Part shown: piece by piece, positions 13,525-24,393 of the stretch
Position numbering within the stretch: the stretch's first letter is position 1
How the letters are laid out: every line of letters starts with the position of its first letter
From: Selaginella moellendorffii
Taxonomy: Eukaryota; Streptophyta; Lycopodiopsida; Selaginellales; Selaginellaceae
Assembly: GCF_000143415.4 (NCBI RefSeq)
Contig: NW_003314290.1
Location: 549,470-613,469 of the forward strand
Direction: 5' to 3'
Length of the DNA: 64,000 nucleotides
The notes under the pieces: model-generated
What the model was told of the DNA's origin: nothing
What the model saw: the letters and a program-made list of their open reading frames with translations, nothing else
The model's database searches: none
Position numbers and translations under genes: made by a program

Positions 13525-15533
13525 ATGGAAGCTCTGGCATTGGCGTTCTCCTGGTTGCGACGCGCTCCAGCACAGGCAAGCACACAGGCAACAGGATTGA
13601 AGGTCCTCCTCCTTGAGGTGTGCACAGCTCGCTCGTTTCTGTCATTTTTTCTTGTTCCTTGACATTTTTCGCGTGCGGGCAGACTCCTGCCGCAACAGCG
13701 GACAAGAAAGCGGAGGATTTCCCAGCACTGTCCTCGCAGCTCGAGGCAGTGATCGCCAGCAGTGAACCAGCATCAACTGTTCCCGAGTATGATGCACCTG
13801 TACTCGAGGAGGATGACGAGCATGACTTGCAAGAGGTAACTCCAGATGTAGCTAATCTTCTCTTGCAGCCGGTTGCTCCAATCGAGCTGGAGGATTCGTC
13901 CTCGCCAGCACCACCCTCGCACCTCGAGGCAGTTATAGCCGGAGCAGCATCAAGTGTTCCCGAGTATGATCCACCACCGTTACCTGTGCTCGAGGATGAC
14001 AACCATGATTTGCAAGAGGTAACTCGAGAGCTTAGATGCTTTGCCTGGAACCGCACCAACCTTCTCTTGCAGCTAGAGGCGGTCATGGTTGGCGCTGTGG
14101 ATTCAGTTCGGTATACTTCTCTCGGTGGCAAGACGCTTGCAATCGACGACGACGACGACAACCTGAGCTGGGAGGATATCCAGAGCTACTTTCGGACCTG
14201 GACATTCCCGTCGGTGCAGCTACCGTCCAGAGCCGAAATGCATCTGGAGGTGGAGGAACTCAAGAAGCTAGTTGGAGAGTGGACTTGGAAGCTACCGACC
14301 ACTCTTCAGTCGATAAAAGAAGAAATGTGGAGTAGGCTTTTGAACGCGGGCTTGGAGGAGGACGAGGTGACGTCCCAGGAATTATGGGAAGAACTCAAAA
14401 ACTTCCTGGGGTGGCATCGATTCCCAGTTATCAGTTCCCGACGGATGCTTCTGGAAGCAGCGCCAGGTCCTCCTATCTTCGTCTCCAACGAGAATGGACC
14501 TTCTCTGTTCCGCTTCATAGCTCCACTGCGCACACAACAAGATGGAGAAGAACAAGCTTCAGTCTTTTGGCAGAGGCTGAGAGGCGATGGCACCAGCAGC
14601 GTGAGAAAGCACAGGAGGCCTCCAGACAAGAATAGTGAAGGGCAAGAACTTGTGGCAGCAATGGCCGAGGAGTCATCCTACAAGGTATGTCTCTGTTGAC
14701 AGGAATCAGATATGTAGTCGTACTAAGATCTACACTGAACAGGTGCTAAAGTCTCATGCAGCAGCAGGATCTCGAAAGTTGTTGAGGCAAGCTGATGTTT
14801 CATCGCCACCAGCTTCAGTCTTTTGGCGGAGCTTGCGAGGTGATGGTGTGGGAATGCACAGGAGGCTTCCATACAAGAATATAGAAGAACTTGCAGCAGC
14901 AATGGCCGACGAGTCATCCTACAAGGTATGCCTCTGCTGACAGGAACCAGATATATTCGTACTAAGATGGACATTGAACAGGTGCTAAAGTCCCATGCAG
15001 CCAAAGGATTTCCATCTCAGAAGTTACTGGCTGGCGGCACTGGTGACACTAAGGAGGCTAGCAGCAATGCTTCACCACCACCAGCATCGCCACCACCTTT
15101 TATGTGGCGGTGGTTCCCTCGAAGCTTGGGCGAGGATGGCGGGAAGGCCAAGAGGATCAACACCGAAACGTTTCAAGAAGCTGAAGGGACTTCAATATCG
15201 AGCTCTCAGAGTTTAGTGTATGACATCGGGGTGAGCAGCGGCAGCGGCAGTGCCAGTGATTTCATCGAGTTATTTGAAGGAGAAGGCATTAGCAGCAGTG
15301 ATGCCTTCCTGAACTCGCTGTTGGAAGTCGAAGGTGGCGGCAGCAGCGGCAATGTGGATCTTCAACAGGCTTCCTCCAGTGATCTCAACTTGCAAGCGAC
15401 GGCTGTGGCGGCAACCCCGCTGCTTCTTCCAATCCTTGCCGGGCTGCTGGTTGCGTTGCTCTTCCTCTTCTTCCTCTACTTCCTCTCGGTGATCAGGAGG
15501 AGGTGGAGGAAGAGAGGGCTCCTGCCTCATTGA
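13525..15533 (+). CDS. Unrecognised tail-anchored acidic protein with internally duplicated exons
   Basis: Five exons are read: 13525-13617, then 13683-14684 (one or two introns may lie inside it), 14743-14925 and 14982-15533. The protein begins MEALALAFSWLRRAPAQAST. It has acidic repeats (LEAVIA...VPEYD...DLQE), a helical part (WEDIQSYFRTW, ELKKLVGEWTWKLP) and two copies of ASVFW..LRGDG...EESSYK|VLKSHAA. A Ser/Gly-rich stretch follows, then one hydrophobic segment (LLLPILAGLLVALLFLFFLY) and the basic tail RRRWRKRGLLPH, which suggests membrane anchoring with a short basic end. I recognise no family. Two intron-like stretches (33 and 54 nt, both GTAACTC...TCTCTTGCAG and both multiples of three) read through without a stop, so splicing there is uncertain. 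Confidence 0.7.
14556..15010 (+). repeat. Tandem duplication of an exon-intron-exon block inside the tail-anchored protein gene
   Basis: Two units of about 256 bp begin at 14,556 and 14,812 with GCTTCAGTCTTTTGGC. Each contains the exon end GAGTCATCCTACAAG, a 56-58-nt intron (GTATG...GAACAG) and the next exon start GTGCTAAAG. Exons and introns are both clearly related, so this is a recent in-gene tandem duplication that keeps frame. Confidence 0.85.
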
Positions 15534-16490
15534 GTTCCAGCTTTCGATGCAAATGCATCAGGATGTGCAGTGGACGGGATCAGGCATGGATCAAAGCTTG
15601 AAGCCGGTGGCTTAACACTACGTGATGATCTCCGTCCGGAGTGATAGAACTTCGGTGGCAGATTTTTATCGGCTGGAGAGACAGTGGCTCTAACGTCATC
15701 AAGGCAAGAAGTGAGTGGAGATATCTTACAAAACAGAGGTTGCTGGTGGTTCCAGAGGTTTGTTTGGTCATACACAACTTTCTACACCGATTGATGGTGT
15801 AATTGCAAGCTAGGAAGGATGATCATATACTGAGTGTTTGTAGCTTTTAAACTTTGCTGATTCAGAAAAACAGTTTTAGAGGCTTGGTAAGACTAGAAGT
15901 AACACTATCACCTCCTGTTCACGAGATGAGTTACTACCCTGTGTGAGAAGCAAATCGATGGAAGGAAGCAATAGTTACAATTCTAGTAGCTTTGTGTCAC
16001 CGCTAATGCCAAAGGCTGAGAAAGGATGTGTGTGAAGCCCTGGTTATGGCCTGGAATCTACAAATGAAAGGAATAACAGTAAGCGAAAGAAACTGTTTTG
16101 TCAGCTTTGCTTGACGCTAGATAGAGCTGCGGCCATGAACATCGCCTCCATCAAGCCCCCACATAAAGTTTTTGCCACTGTGTTGCAGCCAAGAGCGTTC
16201 CAAAAGCTGTGTGATCAACATAAGTTCTAGAAAAACTACGCAATGGATCCAGAGAGCATGAACTTCAACTCAGCCGATCCAATCCACAGTGTTCGTCAAG
16301 CAAAACCTCCACAGAGATAAACGATCCGATTCCCTCAATTTCAAACGTTGTTCCATGCACAGCTCTCAAGTCCCATTGGCTAGTTCCGAAACCTAAGAAA
16401 ATGTGACCGTTGAAATCAGACGGCCAAGTATTTTAAATTTTGACCATTGGAATTGGACGACCAGAAATGGAACCCTACCATCAACGGCCA
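15534..16490. other. Intergenic region without recognisable features
   Basis: Follows the tail-anchored protein gene and precedes the P450 relic. Only short frames occur, none with family similarity I recognise, and no repeat shared with other parts of the window. Confidence 0.4.
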
Positions 16491-16499
16491 CCATTTACA

Positions 16500-17050
16500 A
16501 ATAAAAAATGCTACCAAAGGCTAAAGCTACATTGTCTTTGCCTCTCTTCCTGTATGGCATGTGGCCCCCGTGTCGTACAGAGCCAGTCAGTGGTGCTAGC
16601 CAAGGTGTTGCCATGAGCTTGAGTGGCTTGTCCAAAATCACACTGTTATATGCCAGGCTCATGTGCTTCGCCCACTCAAATGCATACACCAGAGTGGACA
16701 CACCATACATCATGCATGTCCCCAAAGAAGCCTCTCCAAAGGACACCATCTAGTACTCTGGATCAAATAGCAACGAGGACGCCATCACCTTGATTCTCAT
16801 GGTGGATTCTTAGAACCTCTCTAGCCAAAATTTGAGCAGGTTATCCCACAACACGGGGTTTCTTCCTAAAGAGTATGTGTTGATAAGCATGAAGGTGTTC
16901 TTAGGGGTGAAGTAGCCAGCAGCTCCATGTCCTAGACCATGACGTGAAGTATGAGGAAGGTGCCAACAGGCTAGAGGTAGAGGACCTCCTTACCACCACA
17001 CAGGGGGATATGTGAGGTGCTTGATGTCTGACTCACATATAACAATGCTA
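16500..17050 (-). pseudogene. Cytochrome P450 C-terminal relic
   Basis: Read from high to low coordinates, the minus strand gives ESDIKHLTY, then in another frame VLYL*PVGTF, then LPHTSRHGLGHGAAGYFTPK, NTFMLINTYSLGRNPVLWDN and LLKFWLERF. These equal the P450 K-helix neighbourhood, beta-strands and the PERF motif. A diverged tail follows (FEWAKHMSLAY, LDKPLKLMATPWLAPL). The haem loop (expected F..G.R.C.G) is reduced to FGEASLGTCMM, and stops and frame changes are present. The N-terminal two thirds are missing. Confidence 0.7.
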
Positions 17051-17065
17051 AGCACTTATTCCACC

Positions 17066-17186
17066 AGATATAAAAGGCCTCACTAAGGTGGAGGGGGGAT
17101 GCTAGATTTTCCATACACTCCACCTTCTCATTACCTCTCTTTCCTTATCAATTGATATTTAGTTAGATTCACATAGTATCAGAGCC
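17066..17186 (+). mobile_element. LTR retrotransposon fragment: LTR end plus tRNA-Met primer-binding site
   Basis: TAGTATCAGAGC at 17,174-17,185 differs by one base from the usual primer-binding site complementary to initiator tRNA-Met, and directly follows an LTR-like ATTCACA end. A TATA-like ATATAAAAGG lies about 100 bp upstream, as expected within an LTR. No gag or pol follows and the LTR start cannot be set, so the element is truncated; such sites are typical of Copia elements. Confidence 0.5.
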
Positions 17187-17940
17187 TTCCATTCCAGGGA
17201 AGATAGCAATGGTAGGCTCTCATGTGGGAATGGAGATGGGCCACATGTGCTGGTTGATTTTAATTTTCCATCCATCCTAATGGAATTCCAGTGGTGGGGA
17301 ATCCTCTCTCAATTCCTTGTCCCACTTAGAGTATTGGATCTCATATTTTGCTACAGAAATATTTTGCCACTTATTCAGCCTTTGGCACCACCAACACTAG
17401 CTAACTCTGTGCTGTCATTCTTGACACAAAAAGGTAAATTCAATGTTCTAGAGTATGGAGAATGATATTATCAAGTTGTAAGACTGGCTACATCAAATTG
17501 AACAGTGGTTTAACTATAAGTATATTCAGAAAATATGGAACGGTGCTAAATTGACAATTATATTTATAATAATTTTTACATTTTATAAATATATCATGGG
17601 AGCTCTTAACACTAGCAAATAAAAACTAACAATATGAGTTTTGTTAAATAACAACTTAAATTTTCATTCTTTAGTGCCTTTTGGGTATAAATGCACATGT
17701 GTTAAACAGTTTATCAAGTAGTTTGTGCAGAGAATGATAAAAAGTCTAACAATACTATGGCAATAAAAGAAGAATATCTTAAAAGACTAATTAATAAATA
17801 ATTTTCAATAATTGCAATCACATTTGCGAACTATTACAATACTTTTGTGAATTACAATCTTGAGGAGCCATGCAAAGCAATGCAATCAATAGTGGGGCTG
17901 GATGGCAAGCTCATGAATTACAGTGTAAATCATCTAAGGT
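17187..17940. other. AT-rich non-coding stretch
   Basis: Low-GC DNA with no meaningful frame after the retrotransposon leader. It may be decayed element interior, but no element protein is visible. Confidence 0.4.
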
Positions 17941-17959
17941 GATGGAGAGTTGAGGCAAG

Positions 17960-18570
17960 TTTTGGTTAGGAACCAGTGCTCCATCTCCAGCTTAGCGTTT
18001 GCTAGGCCTCACACCACAGAGATCAGCGCTTTGCTAAGCTTGGAACTTCGGACCAAGGCTCCACAGGCACTCCGATAGGCCAGATTTGAGCTGCCGGATC
18101 ATCCAGTTGCCAGCGAAGAGCTGAAAGTCCACCGCCTTTCATCACTTCTCCCCGTAGCAATCTGCACTTTGCTCATTCTTCATTGTTGCCAAGGCTCAGC
18201 AGAGTTCAAATATTGCTTGCTAGACCGGATTTGAGCGGCGGGAACTCATTCGGTCACTGGTGGAGCCCGGCTTTCGTCACTTCTCCGCGCGTAGCGATCA
18301 GTGCTGTGCTAAGCTTGGAACTCCGGAGGCGTTTTTCAAGGCTTGGCGAGTCCAGATATCCATCGCGCGATAGACCGGATTCGAACTACCAGATCATCCA
18401 GCTGCCGGCGGAGGCCACCTTTCATCACCTCTCCGTGCAGCGGTAAAGCTTGGAACTCCGGAGGCACTTCTCATTGTTTCCAAGGCCCGGCGGATTCAGA
18501 TCTCGATTGCTAGGCTGCATTCGAGCTGCCCGATATCATCCAGTCGCCGGCAGAGTGTCTGCCATCCATC
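17960..18570. repeat. GC-rich degenerate repeat block, copy 1 of a segmental duplication
   Basis: Built from partly similar segments around AGCTTGGAACT(C/T)CGGA, GATCATCCAG(T/C)(T/C)GCCGGCGGA and TTTCATCACTTCTCC. The same block, in the same order, recurs at 22,195-22,800. Both also repeat internally at roughly 150-250 bp. The frames differ between copies, so it does not look coding. Confidence 0.7.
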
Positions 18571-18869
18571 ACTGGTTTTGAGGCTTGGCCGGGAGTTGAC
18601 GCGCTTTGAAATGCCTGACCAACTCCATGAGGATATTGCCGCGACTTTGAGATCCTCACGAATGACCTTGGTGTGGCACTGGAAGTGTCGTGGTTCAACG
18701 ACACTCACAAGGAACCAGATGTCTGTTCTTCCCTCGCAGCCGAAGCACTTTCCCCCCGTGGAATTGCTGAAACCGCGAATTCCGAAAGCCTCGATAGCTT
18801 GCCTGACCGATGTGAATTCGCGCTCGAGAACGAGCCTGCAATGCGATTCTCTATGGACATTAAAGTCTG
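18571..18869 (-). other. Unassigned duplicated segment
   Basis: The minus strand reads VIPDFNVHRESHCRLVLERE then FTSVRQAIEAFGI. The related block at 22,820-22,950 reads VIPDFNAHGESHCWLVLERG then FTSVKQALEAFGV. Conservation of the frame between copies suggests a once-coding exon of a family I do not recognise; neither copy has a defensible full gene. Confidence 0.35.
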
Positions 18870-19170
18870 GGATCACTGTAAAAGACTAAACTGGCGTAGA
18901 GATAAGAAGACACGTCTAGACTATCTAGTTGTGAGGAGCTCACACTTGATGGCGTAGAGATCAAACGTGAAGTAGTCGCCACAGTGATTCCGAATGGCGT
19001 CCGCATCGTCGCCAGCACCCTGGAGCACTCTGGTGGTGTCAACTCTGATCTGGTCTATCGCACGCAATCGCGCCATGCCCGACCCCGCACACCGAAATTT
19101 CCGGCTCTTCCAGCCACCCCACAGTCACGGGATTCAGCGCCTCCTCCCCAAACGGACGAGATGGAGATCC
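18870..19170 (-). pseudogene. C-terminal relic of the 292-aa unknown family
   Basis: Closely matches the 3' end of the intact gene at 23,515-24,393 (GAGGAGCTCACACTTGATGG and onward), covering its last 80 or so codons. Small deletions break the frame. The rest of the gene is absent. Confidence 0.7.
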
Positions 19171-19539
19171 TTGCCCAGGCCGCTGTCGAAGATCTCGGTG
19201 ATGATGTACGTAAAATCTTGAACACATGAACAAAGAACGGTTTTATACCTTGAAAGGAAGAAATAAAGATTTCAGTCCTGGATACACAAGCACGCTTGTT
19301 GCGGTACGCATGGAGGCAGCAGCTCCTAGCATTCTCTAGGGTAAGAAACATAGATATGGGGATAAATACGAACCAAATGTTTACCAAGAGTCATTTTGCG
19401 ATGGCAACAGACGATGTCCCTGTGTCTTTAAGAAAGAGTACATGCAAAGACTGAACAACAAACAGAGCTAGTAGATAAAAAAGAAAAACAGCATGCTATG
19501 TTACTGTGATCATTGTTTCTTGAATCGGCCCCAAGGTGG
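19171..19539. other. Duplicated non-coding segment, also present at 25,891-26,300
   Basis: Contains GATGATGTACGTAAAATCTTGAACACATGAAC and further matching sequence also found from about 25,950. No protein is evident. Confidence 0.5.
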
Positions 19540-19640
19540 TCGAGGGTGGCGGAGATACGGAGGTCATTCTCAACCACTGTGGACGCTTGATCTCTACTGG
19601 ATCAAGATTGAATTTCTCCGGTACCACGAGGTCTACAGAT
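19540..19640 (+). pseudogene. 3' scrap of the 292-aa unknown family, plus orientation
   Basis: Reads TLDLYWIKIEFL, matching FDLYAIKYELL at the end of the intact member and LDLYCIKTEFQ in the copy at 26,502. Only about 100 bp remain. Confidence 0.5.
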
Positions 19641-19799
19641 TGCCTCCAAGAGCTTCTCCATTGTCGTTTCAGTTAGTTCGTCGATTAGTACTCACGAAAT
19701 TTCTGTTACCTTGCTCCTGCGATTGATCTCCCGAGGAAGGCGATGGCGGATGGCTGCCAATGCTCGGGATTCTTGTGGTAGTGCTTAATCTTGACCTGT

Positions 19800-20125
19800 G
19801 TGTGTTTATCACGGCATTTGCCCGAAGAAGGCATCCAGAGTATGCCAAGAACGCGTAGAATAGCGTGGTTTCTTGGACGATGATCTTGGTAGGGTTTCTC
19901 CACGGTCTTGGAGGAAATCCGGGCGATTTGATGGAGCGAAGCGCGTCTTTGATCTCATGCCGCAGCGCAACGAGGTCGCCTGGAATCTGGCCGTGACAGC
20001 GTGCGCCCAGGCCGGGTATCTGTGGGACGCGGAGGAAATTCACGATGAGATCCTGGAACGCGATCCTGGGACCTGGACGATGGGCAACGATCATCGCCAA
20101 GCGCGAGAGATCTTCCATTGACTGA
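19800..20125 (+). pseudogene. PPR relic, second copy
   Basis: Same repeat module as at 12,800-13,200: KSGRFDGAKRVFDLMPQRNE, VAWNLAVTACAQAGYL and AEEIHDEILERDPGTW. The frame is open for about 80 codons but lacks a start and downstream repeats, and runs straight into ADH-derived sequence at about 20,126. Confidence 0.65.
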
Positions 20126-21345
20126 CCGAAGTTTGTCTTACCTCTCTGTGTCGCACAGACAGACGTCACTATATGGAAGACTGTAAGCTAGTTTCCTTTT
20201 CTTCTCCTTTTTTTCTTTGCTTCTTCTCGATCTGGACAACATATATCCTCGCATTTTCGGTCACGAAGCGGCTGGGTGAGTCTACTATTGTAAAGCTCTC
20301 GAGATTTCCTTCAAATTTTGACAGTCGGAAGTTTGTTCTGGAATCGTTGAGAGCATAGGCAAACATGTGAAGGGTGTTCAACAAGGAGATGACGCACTCA
20401 CTCCCTTAGAGCAAAGACTGTGACTGCTGCAAATCCTGAAAGACCAACGTCTGGGATTGATCCGGAGAGAGGGGTGATGGTGAGCAACGGCAAGAGCAGA
20501 TTTTCTCACACGATGGCGAGACCATCTACCATTTCCTGGGAACTTCGACGTCTAGCCAGTACACTGTTGTGGGTCAAGCTTGCATTTGTGGACGCTCCTC
20601 TTGAGAAGATTTGTCTCCTCGGTTGTGGTGTCACTACAGGTAACTTCTTGCTTGTCTTCCAGGGAGTGATTGGTTTTTGTCTTTCTCTTCCAGGTGTTGG
20701 TGCTCCCACAAAAGCCGCGAGAGTAGAATTTTGGTCTCGGAACTATTGGATTTGCTGTAAGTGTTTTCAAGGCTTTTTTTATTCTTTTTTGTTTTGGTTT
20801 GTGGAGTTTCATATTGTCTGTGTAGGCTGCACAAGGTGCTAACATTGCTGCGAAAAATTGCCATCGATAAATCCTTCAACGCTGGAAGAAGGTATGCATC
20901 AACGTTTTTTTTTTCACCTTGCTATCTAGGAAAGGCGAAGTTTGGCTTGACGGATGCGATCAATCCAAAAGACCGTGGCAAGCCAGTGCAAGAGGTAAAC
21001 TGCGTCCAACCTCTATGTCCTCGCTACATAACACTTACGATTTCTCAAAACTTCGGGTGATTCGAACAGGGGAGGCCTACTACACGATCGAGTGCGTTAT
21101 CTCATTCCTGATGCTGTGGAGAGCTTATGAGGTGAATCTACAGATATCTTCTTAGAACTGACGTTGATTTCTACTGCTGTAGGGAATTTGCCCTCTTCGG
21201 AAACTTGAGATACCGATCCATCACCTTCTTCAAGTTCTGGACCAGCGCTTTCCACTGCTTGCTTGAGACTCAAGCTCAAGACTTTGGTGCTCTCGTCGAA
21301 ACCCGCGGCAACAGTGACTCCCCAGCCCTGTGATGGTCGGACATG
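20126..21345 (+). pseudogene. Alcohol dehydrogenase-like relic (copy 2) with an inverted terminal exon
   Basis: Follows the intact gene at 28,342 exon by exon: GACCGAAGTTTGTCTT, the CGCACAGAC exon end, GGACAACATAT, IDPERGVMVSNGKSRF, KDAPLEKICLL-type sequence and AKFGLTDAINPKDRGKPVQE. Intervening deletions, a lost first exon and frameshifts make it non-functional. Around 21,230-21,345 the exon for GWGVTVAAGFDESTKVLSLS is on the minus strand, so the 3' part has been inverted. Confidence 0.8.
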
Positions 21346-22190
21346 CATGCTCTCCCATGTTCGTTGCTCTATGGAGACATCCATTCCACTGGAGGCCCAC
21401 GCTGCAAACTGGTGAGATGTTTTTCTGCTTTAGTGTTCGAACGCAAATCTTTTGTTTTAGGCGCCTCAAAGGTGGTGGTGGTGGCGGCGTGAATCTTGCA
21501 ATCTACAAAGCTGCTGGTGACGAAGCAACAAGAAGGCACAAGAAGGTGTGCGATGCTGGAGCCGTTTCCTCTACGGCTGCCTCACGTCTATCCGTCCTTG
21601 GGCCCAACATGAACCCATGGATGCCAAACTGGCTGTAGGCTGATGCTCTGTTCTCGATTTCGCACCATTTTTCCGCTTCAAAGCTTGCATCATCACCAAA
21701 CGAGGAGATGCAGCTACCTTGGCTTTAGGATTCTCCGAGGTGATAAGCACGGTGGAAGACTCGGGTTCTTCGAAGAAGGGAAGTTACAGGGGAAGAATGG
21801 AGCTGGGACTTAAAGGCAGGGGATGCGAAGCCAGTGTAGCGTTCCATCCTGACAAGCACAGCAATGGCGACTCACGTCTGCGCTGCGTTGTGTTCTGCCT
21901 CTCTACGCAAAGGTTTGCCTCGAAAGCTCTTTCTAATATCCAACTGAAATGTCGATTGATGTGCAGGCAAAGAAGCACGTCCTAGTGTCTGAAAAGGCTG
22001 GATCGGATGGACTTCAAGCAGGAGGTGGAAAACAGGCTTCTAAGGCAGCTCGTGCTTCAAGCAGCTAAAGCATTCATCTCGAAGTTAAGGACCCTTAAAA
22101 TTTTTTAACTGTTTTAAGGATCTTAGCATATTCGTTGGGGATTCTTGTTCTTCCTCTCTTCGCGTTGGAGGTATGGGTGGAAATGTATGG
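21346..22190. other. Unassigned stretch with short decayed coding-like pieces
   Basis: The plus strand gives GGVNLAIYKAAGDEA near 21,490 and ITKRGDAATLALGFSEVIST near 21,690. The first phrase resembles a subtilase segment (gv.laiYKa), but no catalytic triad, start or exon chain is found. I leave it unassigned. Confidence 0.25.
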
Positions 22191-22194
22191 AAGG

Positions 22195-22960
22195 TAATGC
22201 GTGGTTAGGAACCAGCGCTCCATCTCCAGCTTCTCTAGCGTCTGGTAGGCCTCTCACCACAGAGATCAGCGGTTTGCTAGGCTTGGAGCTTCGGACCAAG
22301 GCTCCGCGGGCACTCCGATATCAGTCGCTAGGCCAGATTCGAGCTCCCGGATCATCCAGTCGCCGGCGGAGAGCTGAAAGTCGCCGCCTTTCATCACTTC
22401 TCCCCGCAGCGATGAGCGCTTTGCTCGTTCTTCATCGTTGCCGAGGCTCGGCGAGTTCAACTATCGCATGCTAGACGAGACCGGATTCGAGCGGCGGGAT
22501 CTCATCCGGTCACTGGCGGAGCCCGGCTTTCATCACTTGTCCGCCGGCAGCGATCAGCGCTGTGCTAAGCTTGGAACTCCGGAGGCGTTTTTCAAGGCTT
22601 GGCGAGTCCAGATATCCATGGCGCGATAGGCCGGATTCGAGCTACCGGATCACCGCGGAGCCTGCCCGCCTTTCATCGCTTCTCCGTGCAGCGGTCTCGA
22701 AGCTTGGAACTCCGGAGGCGTCTCTCATTGTTTCCAAGGCCCGGCGGGTTGCTAGGATCTCGATTGCATCCAGTCCGGATCCAGTCGCCGGCAGAGCGCT
22801 AAAAGTCCCGCCATCCATCACTGGTTTTTTCAGATCGCCAACTCCGAAAGCCTCGAGAGCCTGCTTGACCGATGTGAATCCGCGCTCGAGAACGAGCCAG
22901 CAATGCGATTCTCCATGGGCATTAAAGTCTGGGATCACTTCCCGGATAGAATGGTCTGCG
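22195..22960. repeat. GC-rich degenerate repeat block, copy 2 of the segmental duplication
   Basis: Same module order as 17,960-18,870, beginning GGTTAGGAACCAGCGCTCCATC and ending with the VIPDFNAHGESH segment on the minus strand. It is slightly longer, with extra internal copies. Confidence 0.7.
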
Positions 22961-23470
22961 TCTTCTACCGAAAAGATGCTCTTGGCCTGGCCGAACCGTT
23001 TCACGGCTACTCCTTCGGCCCATATGCCACATATCTTGTGGGGGAGACCATGGCGACCTTGGCGTTTCATGGCTTCAAGCCCAGAAACCCCAACAGGTGG
23101 TCCGGGATTGAGGTCAGGGATCCCGTGTGCTCCCAACCCGGGATGGCGATATATTCGGTTCCTATCTTGTCGCAGTGGATCTTCGGCAATGCTGTACCCC
23201 CTGCGGTGTATCGGTTCGATCTTTACCGGATTCAGAGAGCAGTCCACCGCTATGGATAGTGAATTCGGACCAAGGCCTACGTCTTTTCTTTTCGCTTTTC
23301 ACGACTTCAGCTCGAAGCGACTCGGCAGAGCCAAGCTTGTTTGCAATCCAATTCATTCGCAACGCCTTTTATTCTGAATCGAGAGAGTCTGTCCTTTGTT
23401 CATGTCTTGGCGGCAAGAGAGGAGTATGAAAGATACATAGATAATAGCTTACAAGCAAAACACGGGTATG
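22961..23470 (-). other. Unrecognised decayed coding-like segment
   Basis: Minus-strand frame including RRGYSIAEDPLRQDRNRIY, GIPDLNPGPPVGVSGLEAMK and GQAKSIFSVEDADHSIREV. It continues into the VIPDFNAHGESH segment, so this could be a longer exon of which only the end survives in copy 1. No family recognised. Confidence 0.3.
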
Positions 23471-23514
23471 AGTAAAAGACTAAGCTGGTGTAGAGATGAA
23501 AAGACACGTCTAGA

Positions 23515-24393
23515 CTATCTAGTTGTGAGGAGCTCATACTTGATGGCGTAGAGATCAAACGTGAAGTAGTCGCCACAGTGATTCCGAATGGCGTCGGCAT
23601 CGTCGCCAGCACCCTCGAGCACTCTGGTGGTGTCAACTTTGATCTGGTAGCTTGGGATGCCCTCGCTGTCGCACGCAATCCCGCCATGCCCGACCCCGCA
23701 CACCGAAATTCCCTGCTCTTCCAGCCACCCCACAGTCACGGGATTCAGCGCCTCCTCCCCAAACGAGACGGCACTCCTGGCAGTGACGCTGCTGCCATCA
23801 ACTTCGTCTCGCTCGAAAACCACAGCAACCATCTGCCTCATCTGCGACTTGAGGTAGCACTTGAGCGCCACGAAGGTCTGGACCTTGGAGCCGGGGCTAT
23901 GGAAGTAGGCGTCCTTGTAGGAGAGGAGCTCGGGCAGCGTCTGGCACTGTCCGACGTCGAGGATGAAGCGCGGGCATGGGCGAGTGGTCAAGTCCTTGCC
24001 ATCGTGGGGCTCGAGCCGGTAGAGGTCCTCGTGGTGGGCTTGGACGGTCACGTACTTGATGCTTCCAGTGGGAGGATAGGCGAATCGCTTGCGCTGCACC
24101 GTCCACACCCACGGCGCCGGTCGCTCCATGCGCCTGCTCACGTACGCCGCGACGAAGGATTGGTGCTTGCGCTCCACCGCGATCACCCTGCCGATGGGGC
24201 GCACGATACACGACGCCCCTAGCTTCCATCGCTCGCGGTAGACCAGGAGCTTGTCCATGCTCCAGCCCGTGCCTACCAGACACTCCTTGCGCTTGTTCCA
24301 TGCCTCCCAGTCGAGGTCGTCGTCGTGCTCCGCCTTGCGCTCCGCTGCCTCAAGCGCCCGATAGAGCACAGCCTCGAACGATTGGCGCGGCAT
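23515..24393 (-). CDS. Intact 292-aa protein of an unrecognised duplicated family, possibly PD-(D/E)XK-like
   Basis: Intronless frame starting MPRQSFEAVLYRALEAAERK and ending YAIKYELLTTR. The core at residues 138-180 reads RPCPRFILDVGQCQTLPELL, SYKDAYFHSPGSK and VQTFVALKCYLK, followed by MVAVVFER and AVSFGEEALNPVTVGWLEEQ. A P-x-(h)4-D-V-G-x-C/S-Q stretch, then L..K.A, then a strand with Lys resembles the 'restriction endonuclease-like' PD-(D/E)XK proteins of fungi and some plants, with Asp146 and Lys178 as candidate active residues. That is inference from motif shape only. Other copies lie at 18,870 (-), 26,502 (+) and 27,541 (+), all broken. GC is high compared with flanking DNA. It lies inside the duplicated zone with ADH relics. 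Confidence 0.65.
   Translation of the reverse strand: MPRQSFEAVLYRALEAAERKAEHDDDLDWEAWNKRKECLVGTGWSMDKLLVYRERWKLGASCIVRPIGRVIAVERKHQSFVAAYVSRRMERPAPWVWTVQRKRFAYPPTGSIKYVTVQAHHEDLYRLEPHDGKDLTTRPCPRFILDVGQCQTLPELLSYKDAYFHSPGSKVQTFVALKCYLKSQMRQMVAVVFERDEVDGSSVTARSAVSFGEEALNPVTVGWLEEQGISVCGVGHGGIACDSEGIPSYQIKVDTTRVLEGAGDDADAIRNHCGDYFTFDLYAIKYELLTTR

Noticed and set aside
21450-21720. Subtilisin-like protease gene
   Set aside because: Only one weak phrase (LAIYKA); catalytic Asp, His and Ser motifs are absent.
22642-23247. 200-codon minus-strand frame as a complete gene
   Set aside because: GC-rich repeat DNA with no matching length in the duplicate block; only parts are conserved, so it is listed as unassigned.
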